Positions 1-6,593 of a DNA stretch of 64,000 bases are shown one piece after another. The position numbers were made by a program, and so were the translations under genes. Position 1 is the stretch's first letter. Every line of letters begins with the position of its first letter. The notes below the pieces were generated by a model, which saw nothing but the letters and a program-made list of their open reading frames with translations, was not told the DNA's origin and made no database searches. Origin of the DNA: JAEUMW01 sp963734295. GTDB lineage: Bacteria; Pseudomonadota; Gammaproteobacteria; Burkholderiales; JAEUMW01. The stretch is taken from assembly GCA_963734295.1 (NCBI GenBank), contig CAVTGS010000021.1, forward strand, positions 1 through 64,000, read 5' to 3'.

Positions 1-87
1 CCCCACCACCAGGAGCGCCAGCGCCGCGAGCACCGCACCCGCGGCGATCCGGGCGAGCAGATGTGGCTTGGTATACCTTTCCGTCAA
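1..87 (-). CDS. N-terminus of an unidentified membrane or secreted protein (partial)
   Basis: A minus-strand reading frame enters from the left edge. From a TTG at 87 it reads MTERYTKPHLLARIAAGAVL and continues into a hydrophobic Ala/Leu/Val stretch that runs off the window. A short positively charged N-terminus followed by a membrane segment fits a signal anchor or a first transmembrane helix. Only 29 codons are visible, so no family can be assigned. The next gene on the same strand lies upstream with a gap of about 26 bases, so the two could be co-transcribed. The TTG start is a guess. Confidence 0.4.
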   Translation of the reverse strand, partial: MTERYTKPHLLARIAAGAVLAALALLVVG

Positions 88-113
88 TCGAATCCTCTCG
101 AGGGCCGCCCGCG

Positions 114-1460
114 CTATTCCGCGCCACCCGTCCCGGCTTCCGTCGGCAGCCGCCAGAACGGCCGCTCGATCTCTTCCAGCGGCCGGCCCGGTTCGTTGGG
201 TCGGAGTCCGTACCGCAGCATCGCGATGAGGTCGGCGCTCGCCCTGGGATTCGACGTGAAGTAGCTGTGGCCGAGGAAATCGCCTGTGCCGCGGACCTGG
301 ATCACGTCGAAGACGCCCACCGTGCGAAGCTGCTCGATCTGCTCCGGGGTCACCATCGCCACATTGAGGCGCCCGAGCCGGGCGAAGCTTCCAAACATCC
401 AGCTCGACGCGGCGAGCGCCCTGTCGTCGGGCGAAACATAGATGGTGATATGGAAACCAGGCGGGCGCTCGATCATCATGCGTGGGTTCGGCGCCGGGCC
501 GTAGGGCGTGTCGGGATCGGAGAGGGCCTTGAAGAGCTTGGCGCCGAACACATCGATATCGATGTCGGGAGCCATCAGCACGATGTTGCCGACCTTGTAG
601 CGCTGGGCGAAAGTGCTTTGCTGCATGTACGCCTCATAATTCAAATCGGCCAGCGCGGTGACGAGCACATCAGTGCCACGGCTGTGGGCGAGCAGGTGGA
701 TCCTCTCGAGCCCCGGGGTCTGGGCAATCGTGCGGATCGTTTTTCGCAAGTGCTCGGTGGCGTACACGCTCGATTCGTAGTCGACGTCGTAACCGAACAG
801 AATGCCGCGACTTCCGCCCGCGGGCCAGGTGTAGATGGCGCACACGAATTCCCGGCCCAGGAACTGGCACAACTCGCCCATCGTTACCGCGGCATCCTCG
901 AAGGTATTGTTGTAGCCGTGCACGTACAGCACCACCTCCTTGCGCGGGCTCAAGGCAAGGCGACGCGCGACCTCGGCCTGCAGGGCCTGCGAGGCCGCCT
1001 CGTGCGCATCGATTACGGCGGGTGTACGCGTGAAACCGCCCGCGGCCTCGGTGACCGCGTACGGGATGCGCGGGAAGCGGCCAAGTTCCTGCGTCGGCCC
1101 GAGCTTGAGTTCCAGCGAGGTCGTCCGCTCGGTAGCCAGGCTCTGCTTGACCAGGGTGCCCCACGTTACGCCTTCGCCGAACAGAATCGTCGTGGAGCCG
1201 AAGGCTATCGAGCGTGACCGGTCCGCCGTGTACGGCTCGGGCGCGTCAGCGCTCTGCGCCGGAGCGCGGTCGGTGATGAACAGCAGATCGAGCGACGGCG
1301 TTTGGTCCGCGGCGTGCATTTCGGTGAACAGCGGCTTGGCCTGTGGGCCGGTGTACAGAGCCGGCGTCGGCATCATCGGATGCGTGGTCGCGCACCCGGC
1401 CAGAACGAACCCCGCAAGAACGGGAATCAGGTCCCGCAGCCGCTTCGATCCAGTCGTCAT
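114..1460 (-). CDS. DUF900-type alpha/beta-hydrolase lipoprotein
   Basis: Predicted 448-aa lipoprotein of the DUF900 (COG4782-like) esterase/lipase group. From ATG 1460 the N-terminus is MTTGSKRLRDLIPVLAGFVL followed by AGC, a lipobox with the acylated Cys at about residue 22. The hydrolase core shows YVHGYNNTFEDA (oxyanion region) and the nucleophile elbow LLAHSRG at about residue 230, in the order expected for this fold. It is probably tethered to the envelope and acts on an ester or amide; the substrate is unknown. The frame stays open upstream to 1580, but that extension encodes a degenerate copy of this protein's own C-terminal part, so I place the start at 1460, just before the lipoprotein signal. 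Confidence 0.8.
   Translation of the reverse strand: MTTGSKRLRDLIPVLAGFVLAGCATTHPMMPTPALYTGPQAKPLFTEMHAADQTPSLDLLFITDRAPAQSADAPEPYTADRSRSIAFGSTTILFGEGVTWGTLVKQSLATERTTSLELKLGPTQELGRFPRIPYAVTEAAGGFTRTPAVIDAHEAASQALQAEVARRLALSPRKEVVLYVHGYNNTFEDAAVTMGELCQFLGREFVCAIYTWPAGGSRGILFGYDVDYESSVYATEHLRKTIRTIAQTPGLERIHLLAHSRGTDVLVTALADLNYEAYMQQSTFAQRYKVGNIVLMAPDIDIDVFGAKLFKALSDPDTPYGPAPNPRMMIERPPGFHITIYVSPDDRALAASSWMFGSFARLGRLNVAMVTPEQIEQLRTVGVFDVIQVRGTGDFLGHSYFTSNPRASADLIAMLRYGLRPNEPGRPLEEIERPFWRLPTEAGTGGAE
225..297 (-). repeat. Repeat copy A (inside hydrolase 3' coding region)
   Basis: About 73 bases within the DUF900 hydrolase encode TGDFLGHSYFTSNPRASADL near the C-terminus. A diverged direct copy lies at 1501-1572, with roughly four fifths of bases matching by eye (for example the shared ATTCGACGTGAA and AGCTGTGGCCGA blocks). 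See the remnant entry for interpretation. Confidence 0.75.
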
Positions 1461-1500
1461 CTGAGGGCACCTTGAACCGGTGTCGGCGGTCTGCATCGAA

Positions 1501-1572
1501 GATGAGGCAGCGCTTGCCCTGGAATTCGACGTGAAACAGCTGTGGCCGAAGAAATCGCTCGTGCGGCGGACC
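1501..1572 (-). pseudogene. Remnant 3' end of a second DUF900 hydrolase (repeat copy B)
   Basis: The minus strand encodes TSDFFGHSCFTSNSRASAAS, clearly related to TGDFLGHSYFTSNPRASADL in the C-terminus of the adjacent hydrolase. It sits directly upstream of the intact hydrolase, in the same orientation and without a hydrolase core. The simplest reading is that two tandem paralogues once stood here and one was deleted except for its 3' tail, possibly by recombination. The fragment is in frame with the intact gene, so an automatic annotation would start the hydrolase about 40 codons too early. Confidence 0.65.
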
Positions 1573-1604
1573 CCAGCCAAATCGCGACATAAGGAATGTC
1601 CGTC

Positions 1605-2789
1605 TCAGTAACGCTCCTTTATCGCCTCCAACGCCCAAGTGGGAATGTCGCCGAGGTTGGGCGGAACGGTCGACCAAGGATCGGGCTGCTTTCCGAGTGC
1701 ACGCCCCGCGTCAAATGCTGCACGCATCTGTTTCGGGTCGAAGGCGAGTGGGTCCTTTCCGATCTTTACACCCTCGGGGATCGCAACCATTTTGAAGTTG
1801 TAGCCTAGAACCCGAGCCCCGATATAAGACCGCGTCAAAGCTGTTGACATAGACTGGTCCATCATCACGCTGACCGTCGTGGCTGCCACGTCGCCGATGG
1901 CCCTGCGCAAGGCCTCGGGAGGGTTCTTAAGCCTGCCGTTGTCAATCAGGTACACGGTACCTGGTCCATACAACGGAGGCTTGGGTCGCTCGGTCCCCGC
2001 CATCCCTGCGATGACAACATTCGAACGGGCAGCCCCGTCGACGAACAGATGACCATCGATTTCGACCGGCGGAAAGACGATGGGGAACGATGCAGAGGCG
2101 AGCAACACCTGACGATAAAGCTCGAGGTTTCCGTCCTTCGCGATCATCGACATATTCCAGACCCAGGTCTGGCCGTAATCGACGTTGGTCGTGCCCACCA
2201 CCAGGAGCCTGTTGTCGTCGTAAGCGGCAGCCACGCGTTCCAAGGTCTCCGCGGTGATGTGTTTGGCAATGAGTGCTCGGAGCGGTGCCGTGTCCGAAAG
2301 CGAATCAGCGCCGGACACGAGACCAAAGACCCCTAGTTCCCGATAGATGTCTTTCTTGGTGACTTGCGTGTACATCGCTTCGAGCTGCGCATCGTCGGCC
2401 GGGGTGCCGAGCAGAGCGTGGGTCGCCAGTAAAGCGCCGGTGCTCACACCGCCGACGACATCGAACTCGGGCCGTTGACCGCTCTCGCGCCAACCAATGA
2501 GAAAGCCGGCACCGAAGGCACCGTTCTGACCGCCGCCTGAGAGGGACAGCACATTGAGCGCGTGCCCGCGCTTGCGCTCTAGGCCACGTATGAGATTCCC
2601 GCCACTACCCGACGCAAGCGCCGCATAGACGGGCGAAACCCGATCAGGATTCAGCGGATCGTGTCCATTTGGCAGCGCGGCATATGACGGAGCCTTTTCT
2701 GAGAGCACTCGCTCCGGAGGTGATGCACACCCCGCCAGGACTAGCGCTACCACAACCCCTGCAAGAATAATCAATGTTCGGTGGCTCAT
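1605..2789 (-). CDS. Patatin-like phospholipase, lipoprotein
   Basis: 394-aa patatin-like acyl hydrolase. MSHRTLIILAGVVVALVLAG followed by C is a clear type II signal peptide with lipobox LAGC, so the protein is probably anchored in the outer membrane. The Ser-Asp dyad is visible: glycine-rich oxyanion loop LSLSGGGQNGAFGAGF, nucleophile elbow GGVSTGA (GxSxG) and DGA in HLFVDGAARSN. An open frame 15 codons longer exists, but the start at 2789 places the signal peptide correctly. Family members hydrolyse membrane lipids; a physiological substrate cannot be read here. It lies upstream of the DUF900 hydrolase in the same orientation, so both envelope esterases may be expressed together. Confidence 0.85.
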   Translation of the reverse strand: MSHRTLIILAGVVVALVLAGCASPPERVLSEKAPSYAALPNGHDPLNPDRVSPVYAALASGSGGNLIRGLERKRGHALNVLSLSGGGQNGAFGAGFLIGWRESGQRPEFDVVGGVSTGALLATHALLGTPADDAQLEAMYTQVTKKDIYRELGVFGLVSGADSLSDTAPLRALIAKHITAETLERVAAAYDDNRLLVVGTTNVDYGQTWVWNMSMIAKDGNLELYRQVLLASASFPIVFPPVEIDGHLFVDGAARSNVVIAGMAGTERPKPPLYGPGTVYLIDNGRLKNPPEALRRAIGDVAATTVSVMMDQSMSTALTRSYIGARVLGYNFKMVAIPEGVKIGKDPLAFDPKQMRAAFDAGRALGKQPDPWSTVPPNLGDIPTWALEAIKERY

Positions 2790-2916
2790 ATTCTGTAACT
2801 CATACCCAGGTAGAAAGTAGATCTGCCCTCGCACTGGTCTACAGATGCGAATGGATGTCCGATTCTATGCTCTTGCTACGGCGGCGAGCAACGCGCTGCT
2901 GCACCCGAGGAGCGTC

Positions 2917-3387
2917 TCACTTTACGGTGTAACCGCGTCCTTCGAGACAGGCCGCGCGAGCCTTGGCGAAGGTCGCCTGCTGTTGCTGTGTGGCGGCTTG
3001 CTGCTGCTGCTGGGCCTGCTGTCCGGCAGCCATGTTCTGACGACGGCTCTGTCCCCGTGCAGCAACAGCACCGGCGGCCGCACCCGCTCCTGCATCGCCG
3101 CCGACGACTTCACCGACAATCGCGCCGCGCGCGGCACCCCGAGCCCCCGCACCCGGGGCCGTACCTGTTGCCGTGGTCGGTGGCGCGGCCGGCGCAGCCG
3201 CCGTGGGTGGCTTCGCCGGATCGAAGCCGGTTTGCTGAACCGCCCATGAATAGCAGGCCGCCTCGTCGTTCTTCTGCTGTTGCGGCGACTGGCCCTTGGC
3301 CGGGTATACGTACTGTTGCGCGCTCACTTCGCCAGTGAGCGCAACGGTCAATACAAGCATCCACATCCATACTTTTCGTTTACTCAT
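2917..3387 (-). CDS. Secreted Ala/Gly/Gln-rich protein with glycine-zipper-like stretch
   Basis: 156-aa protein starting MSKRKVWMWMLVLTVALTGE with a Sec signal peptide ending near VSAQQ. The mature part has YVYPAKGQSPQQQKNDEAAC, a Pro/Ala/Thr-rich linker, a glycine/alanine segment (GARGAARGAIVGEVVGGDAG) that resembles glycine-zipper envelope proteins, then a run of glutamines and a C-terminal ARAACLEGRGYTVK. Two cysteines flank the low-complexity centre and could form a disulphide. I recognise the type (small secreted glycine-zipper proteins of betaproteobacteria) but no function. ATG at 3387 is chosen because it directly precedes the signal peptide. Confidence 0.6.
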   Translation of the reverse strand: MSKRKVWMWMLVLTVALTGEVSAQQYVYPAKGQSPQQQKNDEAACYSWAVQQTGFDPAKPPTAAAPAAPPTTATGTAPGAGARGAARGAIVGEVVGGDAGAGAAAGAVAARGQSRRQNMAAGQQAQQQQQAATQQQQATFAKARAACLEGRGYTVK

Positions 3388-3485
3388 TTGCCTGACTTCC
3401 CTTCGTTGATCGACAATCCCACATCGCGCACAAGCGCCTGCCCAATCGCTTCGCCGCGAAAACGCCAACGCCCCACATAGCAGGC

Positions 3486-3953
3486 CTACTTAACGAGCGG
3501 AATTCCGGCAGCCAGCTCATAGTTGACTACTGCCCTGACCTTGTTCTCAATCTGGTAGTAACGTGCGACCTTCGTCGGGGGCAACACCTTCTTGAATTTC
3601 GGGAGGTAGGACTGTGCGAGCTTCGTCCGGTCGGATTCTATCGCCACCGCCTCGTCGACCAGCTTGTTCGCGGCCGCATCCGTCATCGTTTGATAGCTCG
3701 CGGCATAGTTATCGACGAGCTTGATCAGGCGATCGTTGATGTTGCCGAGATCGCGTTGGTAGCTTTCGTACACAGGCCAGAACGCCTTCGCCTCGCTTTC
3801 CGTGAGCTGCATGTTCTCCGCGACGAGGAGCTTCTTGTCCGCCTTGACCTTTTCGAGCACAAGCTGATTGTTGTCGGCCGGTTTGTCCTGCGCGAGCAGC
3901 GGCGTTGCGAGTGCAGTGCAGAGGGCGATGAGGATGACTGCAAAAGGCTTCAT
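3486..3953 (-). CDS. Small periplasmic protein, Spy/CpxP-like helical type
   Basis: 155-aa protein with signal peptide MKPFAVILIALCTALATPLL/AQ. The mature part is helical and charged, with LTESEAKAFWPVYESYQRDL followed by further helices and the conserved-looking C-terminal RYYQIENKVRAVVNYELAAG. This recalls LTxxQ/Spy-like periplasmic proteins in length and helix pattern, but the diagnostic LTxxQ motif is only approximate, so a chaperone role is inference. It ends 99 bases upstream of the next minus-strand gene and follows the hicB/hicA remnant. Confidence 0.55.
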   Translation of the reverse strand: MKPFAVILIALCTALATPLLAQDKPADNNQLVLEKVKADKKLLVAENMQLTESEAKAFWPVYESYQRDLGNINDRLIKLVDNYAASYQTMTDAAANKLVDEAVAIESDRTKLAQSYLPKFKKVLPPTKVARYYQIENKVRAVVNYELAAGIPLVK

Positions 3954-4002
3954 GTCTTCTCCTTTCAGGATTGCACTGTGATGCGCTCGAACCCAGCTCT
4001 CC

Positions 4003-4050
4003 TCAAACGGCGACCAACTCTTTGCCGGTGAGCCGCGGCAGCAAACTCAT
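4003..4050 (-). pseudogene. hicA: Truncated hicA toxin remnant
   Basis: Starting at an ATG that overlaps the hicB stop codon (ATGA at 4050-4047), the frame reads MSLLPRLTGKELVAV and then hits TGA at 4003. This is a typical HicA N-terminus (family members begin like MSxLPRVTGKELI). In another frame just downstream, RAHHSAILKG resembles the HicA dsRNA-binding-fold region containing the catalytic His. A functional HicA needs about 60-80 residues, so the toxin gene is broken by an internal deletion and frameshift. Confidence 0.6.
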
Positions 4051-4262
4051 GCGGCGATCGATATGCGCTGAACGCCGACAAAATGAAGGGGGTCCGGCGG
4101 TTCGCCCTGCACCTCGAGGCAAAGTTCAATCGCCTCGCGAGTACGTTCCATCAGTTCATCGAGCGACTTCGCCTGAGTATGGCAGCCCGGCAACGCGGGA
4201 ACCGAGGCGACGAAATAGCCCGCCGAGTCTTTCTCGATAACCACATCAAATTGGCGCGTCAT
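4047..4262 (-). CDS. hicB: HicB-family antitoxin
   Basis: 71-aa protein MTRQFDVVIEKDSAGYFVAS followed by VPALPGCHTQAKSLDELMER, the partial RNase-H-like fold typical of HicB antitoxins (xxDxxGYxxxxPxLPGCxxQGxxxxEA pattern). HicB binds and blocks the HicA mRNA interferase, and many versions also repress their own promoter. No extra C-terminal DNA-binding domain is present in this short form. The partner hicA starts in the overlapping ATGA but is truncated after 15 codons, so this HicB looks orphaned. Order hicB-hicA is seen in part of the family. Confidence 0.8.
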   Translation of the reverse strand: MTRQFDVVIEKDSAGYFVASVPALPGCHTQAKSLDELMERTREAIELCLEVQGEPPDPLHFVGVQRISIAA

Positions 4263-4352
4263 GATGACCTTTGAGCTGTGTTGGTGCGGCGGCCGGCATT
4301 GGTACGGGAGGAGCAGGCAACTCCGCCTATGGCGCGTCGGGCACCCGATTGG

Positions 4353-4967
4353 TTACGTTGCATGCTCAATTCGATGTCCGCATTCGGAACAGAAGGAGGC
4401 AATTACCGTGTTCCTAGCGCCACACTCAGTGCAAAAGAGAGTGTCACCTATCTGGCTTGGCTCCGGTCTAACTGCACTCTGCTCCCGAGACCTAGTCAGA
4501 TTCTCCGCGACCCCCTTCGCAATATCGCTGTTGTGGCTTGAAGTTGCCTGGTCATTGAGGTCCGAAAATGCCTTCCGAAATGCGATTGGATCCGAGATAT
4601 GGGGGATCGGAGCTTTGGTGCTGCCAGTGCCAGAGATGATTATGTCACCGTAGTTGAGCACGCGTCCGACGATGCCCTGCTTGACCTGAACGCTTTCAAT
4701 CTTCGATAGATTTAGCTCGACCGTTTCGCGCCTGATTGCTCCGAATTTTGCAATCAAGCGCTTATTCGTAATACCCAGCTCGGTTGTGAAAAACACAATG
4801 ACGAAATGCATTAGGCCAATCGCCCAAACGATCAAGCCAAGCGGAGCAAAGAAAAGCATAAAAACTAGACCAATCAGAAAAGACGGAATAAGAATGAACA
4901 CGCTGACCTTTGCCGAGTAGCGAATATTCTCGCCCTTGGTCAGGGTGGTTTCGATATACGACGCCAT
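4353..4967 (-). CDS. Membrane PH-domain (bPH2) protein with C-terminal zinc ribbon
   Basis: 204-aa protein with three parts. An N-terminal ETTLTKGENIRYSAKVSVF leads into two closely spaced hydrophobic segments at about 21-62. A bacterial PH domain (YdbS/bPH_2 type; ELGITNKRLIAKFGAIRRET ... IESVQVKQGIVGRVLNYGDI) covers about 63-115. The C-terminus has a zinc ribbon FCTECGARN...FCSECGHRIE with two CxxC knuckles. An unusually strong AGGAGG lies just before ATG 4967. The combination suggests a membrane-bound adaptor; function unknown. Base composition is visibly more AT-rich than the surrounding chromosome, fitting acquired DNA. Confidence 0.7.
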   Translation of the reverse strand: MASYIETTLTKGENIRYSAKVSVFILIPSFLIGLVFMLFFAPLGLIVWAIGLMHFVIVFFTTELGITNKRLIAKFGAIRRETVELNLSKIESVQVKQGIVGRVLNYGDIIISGTGSTKAPIPHISDPIAFRKAFSDLNDQATSSHNSDIAKGVAENLTRSREQSAVRPEPSQIGDTLFCTECGARNTVIASFCSECGHRIEHAT

Positions 4968-5107
4968 TTCTCCTCCTTTTCACGCGAACGCTTTCGCTCA
5001 TTAGGCGGTAAGTGTATTCCTCACCGTCGCACCGCTCGTCTGGTTCGTAATCGTCGTTACTAGTTATTGCACTTAGAACTCTGCGGCCAAAGCTGTCATC
5101 ATAGGTT

Positions 5108-5220
5108 TCACACGACCCTCAACGGGTTCCTCACCGTCTTCGTCTGCTTCCCGTCGGACACTGACGTCACTAACGTGTAATCCCCCTTCGCGATGTCTTT
5201 CAGAAGTGGTTCCGTTTGTT
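5108..5220 (-). pseudogene. C-terminal fragment of a gene cut by the IS element
   Basis: Directly left of the IS the minus strand reads EPLLKDIAKGDYTLVTSVSD and then GKQTKTVRNPLRVV to a TGA at 5108. It has the look of a genuine beta-rich C-terminus, and nothing upstream of it remains because the frame runs into the insertion sequence. Too little is left to identify the family. The gene's 5' part is not found on the other side of the IS, so a deletion accompanied or followed the insertion. Confidence 0.45.
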
Positions 5221-5239
5221 TGAACAACTTTCCCCGATT

Positions 5240-5256
5240 TATAAGTGGACTCCGGG
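5240..5256 (+). repeat. IS left subterminal inverted repeat
   Basis: TATAAGTGGACTCCGGG; pairs with the reverse complement of 6544-6562, TATAAGTGGAAACTCCGGG. Only two extra bases separate the copies. Confidence 0.75.
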
Positions 5257-5355
5257 CAGATTGCTGAAGGTGCAGAGTTGTCCACGGCGGCGTGCGTCGC
5301 TTGCGACGAACGCAAAGCCGCGGTGGGCAACTCGGGGCGCACCCGGGACTTCATC

Positions 5356-6186
5356 TTACGCAGCCAAGCGCATGGGCGGCAGCGCTGCCAGATACTGCTC
5401 GTCGGGCGTGATGCGCCCCAGGCTCGAATGACTGCGATGCGTGTTGTACCAGGACAGATACTCGGCAATGTCGGTGCGTGCCGCGCTCACGCTGTCGTAG
5501 GCTTTCAGGTACACCCGTTCGTACTTCACGCTGCGCCACAGGCGCTCGACGAAGACGTTGTCGCGCCAAGCCCCGCGCCCGTCCATGGACAGCTTGCAGC
5601 CTTGCTCCAGCACGACCCGGGTGAACTCTTCGGCCGTGAACTGGCTGCCCTGGTCGGTGTTGACGATCTCAGGGGTGCCGTATCGGGCCAAGGCCTGTTC
5701 CATCACCTCTCTGGCGTGGCAGGCTTCCAGCGTGATCGCCACCTTGTGCGCCAGCACCTTGCGGCTGACCACATCGACCACGGCAGTGAGGTACACGAAG
5801 CCCCGCGCCATCGGGATGTAGGTGGTGTCCAGCGCCCAGACCTGGTTGGCGCGGGTGATCGCCAGCTGGCGCAGCAGGTAGGGGTAGATGGTGTGGCCCG
5901 GTGTGGTTTTGCTGGTGCCCGGCTGGGGTGCCAGCGCTTCAATGCCCATGCGTAGCATCAGCGTTCTGATGTGGCGTCGTCCCGCATGGATACCTTGCCG
6001 GGCCAGGTGGTCACGCAGCATGCGTGCACCCATGAAGGGGTGCTCCAGGTGCAGTTCGTCGATCTTGCGCATGAGTGCCAGATCGGCCGGGCTGACCGGC
6101 AAAGGCAAGTAATACACCGTGCCCCGACTGATGTTCAGCAGCCTGGCTTGGCGCGTGATGGAAAGCTCGTGGTCTCGGTCAATCAT
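5356..6186 (-). CDS. IS3-family transposase OrfB (DDE integrase core)
   Basis: 276-aa transposase with an N-terminal HTH_21-type helper region (GTVYYLPLPVS, HPFMGARMLRDHL) and an rve catalytic core. The DDE residues are visible in WALDTTYIPMARG (first Asp), VNTDQGSQFTAEEF (second Asp) and DNVFVERLWRSVKYE (Glu), the last with the K/R seven residues later. The C-terminus has the usual YNTHRSHSSLGRITP. It starts in an ATGA overlapping the end of orfA, so translation is coupled or frameshift-fused. The frame is intact and the element could be active. Confidence 0.93.
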   Translation of the reverse strand: MIDRDHELSITRQARLLNISRGTVYYLPLPVSPADLALMRKIDELHLEHPFMGARMLRDHLARQGIHAGRRHIRTLMLRMGIEALAPQPGTSKTTPGHTIYPYLLRQLAITRANQVWALDTTYIPMARGFVYLTAVVDVVSRKVLAHKVAITLEACHAREVMEQALARYGTPEIVNTDQGSQFTAEEFTRVVLEQGCKLSMDGRGAWRDNVFVERLWRSVKYERVYLKAYDSVSAARTDIAEYLSWYNTHRSHSSLGRITPDEQYLAALPPMRLAA

Positions 6187-6500
6187 GGCTTTGCGCTCAG
6201 CAATCCCGCCTTGGTGAGCGCGCTTTCTAAAAAATCATTCTCCAGCGTCAACGCCCCGATCTTCGCGTGCAGCGGGGCGAGGTTCACCGGCTCGGGCGGG
6301 GCGCCAGAGCCAAAGATTTCGGCTGCGCGCTCGAGCAGCCGCCCCTTCCAGTCGGCGATCTGGTTCGGATGCACCTCGAACTGTTCGCACAGCTCCGCCA
6401 TCGTGCGGTCCTCTCGCAAGGCGGCCAGGGCCACTCGGGCCTTGAACGCCGGATTGTGCGCGCGCCGCGTGCGCCGCGCCGATGCTTTCTTCTTGACCAT
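6183..6500 (-). CDS. IS3-family transposase OrfA (HTH DNA-binding)
   Basis: 105-aa protein MVKKKASARRTRRAHNPAFK with the HTH_Tnp_1 pattern (AFKARVALAALREDRTMAEL, FEVHPNQIADWKGRLLE) and a C-terminal leucine-rich coiled segment (LHAKIGALTLENDFLESAL), as in IS3 OrfA proteins. The frame is open 19 codons further upstream, but that part lies in the terminal repeat; ATG 6500 has an AAGGAG-like ribosome site. It ends in a 4-base overlap with orfB. Confidence 0.9.
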   Translation of the reverse strand: MVKKKASARRTRRAHNPAFKARVALAALREDRTMAELCEQFEVHPNQIADWKGRLLERAAEIFGSGAPPEPVNLAPLHAKIGALTLENDFLESALTKAGLLSAKP

Positions 6501-6543
6501 CAGAAACTCCTTCTTGTCAGACCGCTTTCGGTCCGGCTTTATA

Positions 6544-6562
6544 CCCGGAGTTTCCACTTATA
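6544..6562 (-). repeat. IS right subterminal inverted repeat
   Basis: On the minus strand TATAAGTGGAAACTCCGGG, the partner of the left copy at 5240-5256. It lies just upstream of orfA, so it may overlap the transposase promoter. Confidence 0.75.
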
Positions 6563-6593
6563 GCGCTGTTCAAATTCGTGAGACCACTTCTAG

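Larger units (their letters stand above)
5221..6572 (-). mobile_element. IS3-family insertion sequence (approximate ends)
   Basis: A complete-looking two-gene IS3-type element with overlapping orfA and orfB on the minus strand. The outermost match is TGAACA at 5221 against TGTTCA ending at 6572 (inverted), giving the TG...CA ends usual for IS3 and a length of about 1.35 kb. Stronger inverted matches lie just inside (5240-5256 and 6544-6562). I see no matching 3-5 bp target duplication, and both flanks carry truncated genes, so the element has probably mediated an adjacent deletion. Exact ends are uncertain by some tens of bases, since AGAAGTGGT also recurs inverted at 5202 and 6591. Confidence 0.75.

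Noticed and set aside
1461..1580. N-terminal extension of the DUF900 hydrolase to 1580
   Set aside because: The extension duplicates the protein's own C-terminus and would bury the lipoprotein signal peptide inside the protein.
5202..6591. AGAAGTGGT inverted copies as the true IS ends
   Set aside because: The left copy lies in a plausible coding C-terminus (EPLLKD), the bases between it and TGAACA do not match across the two ends, and no target duplication flanks either choice.
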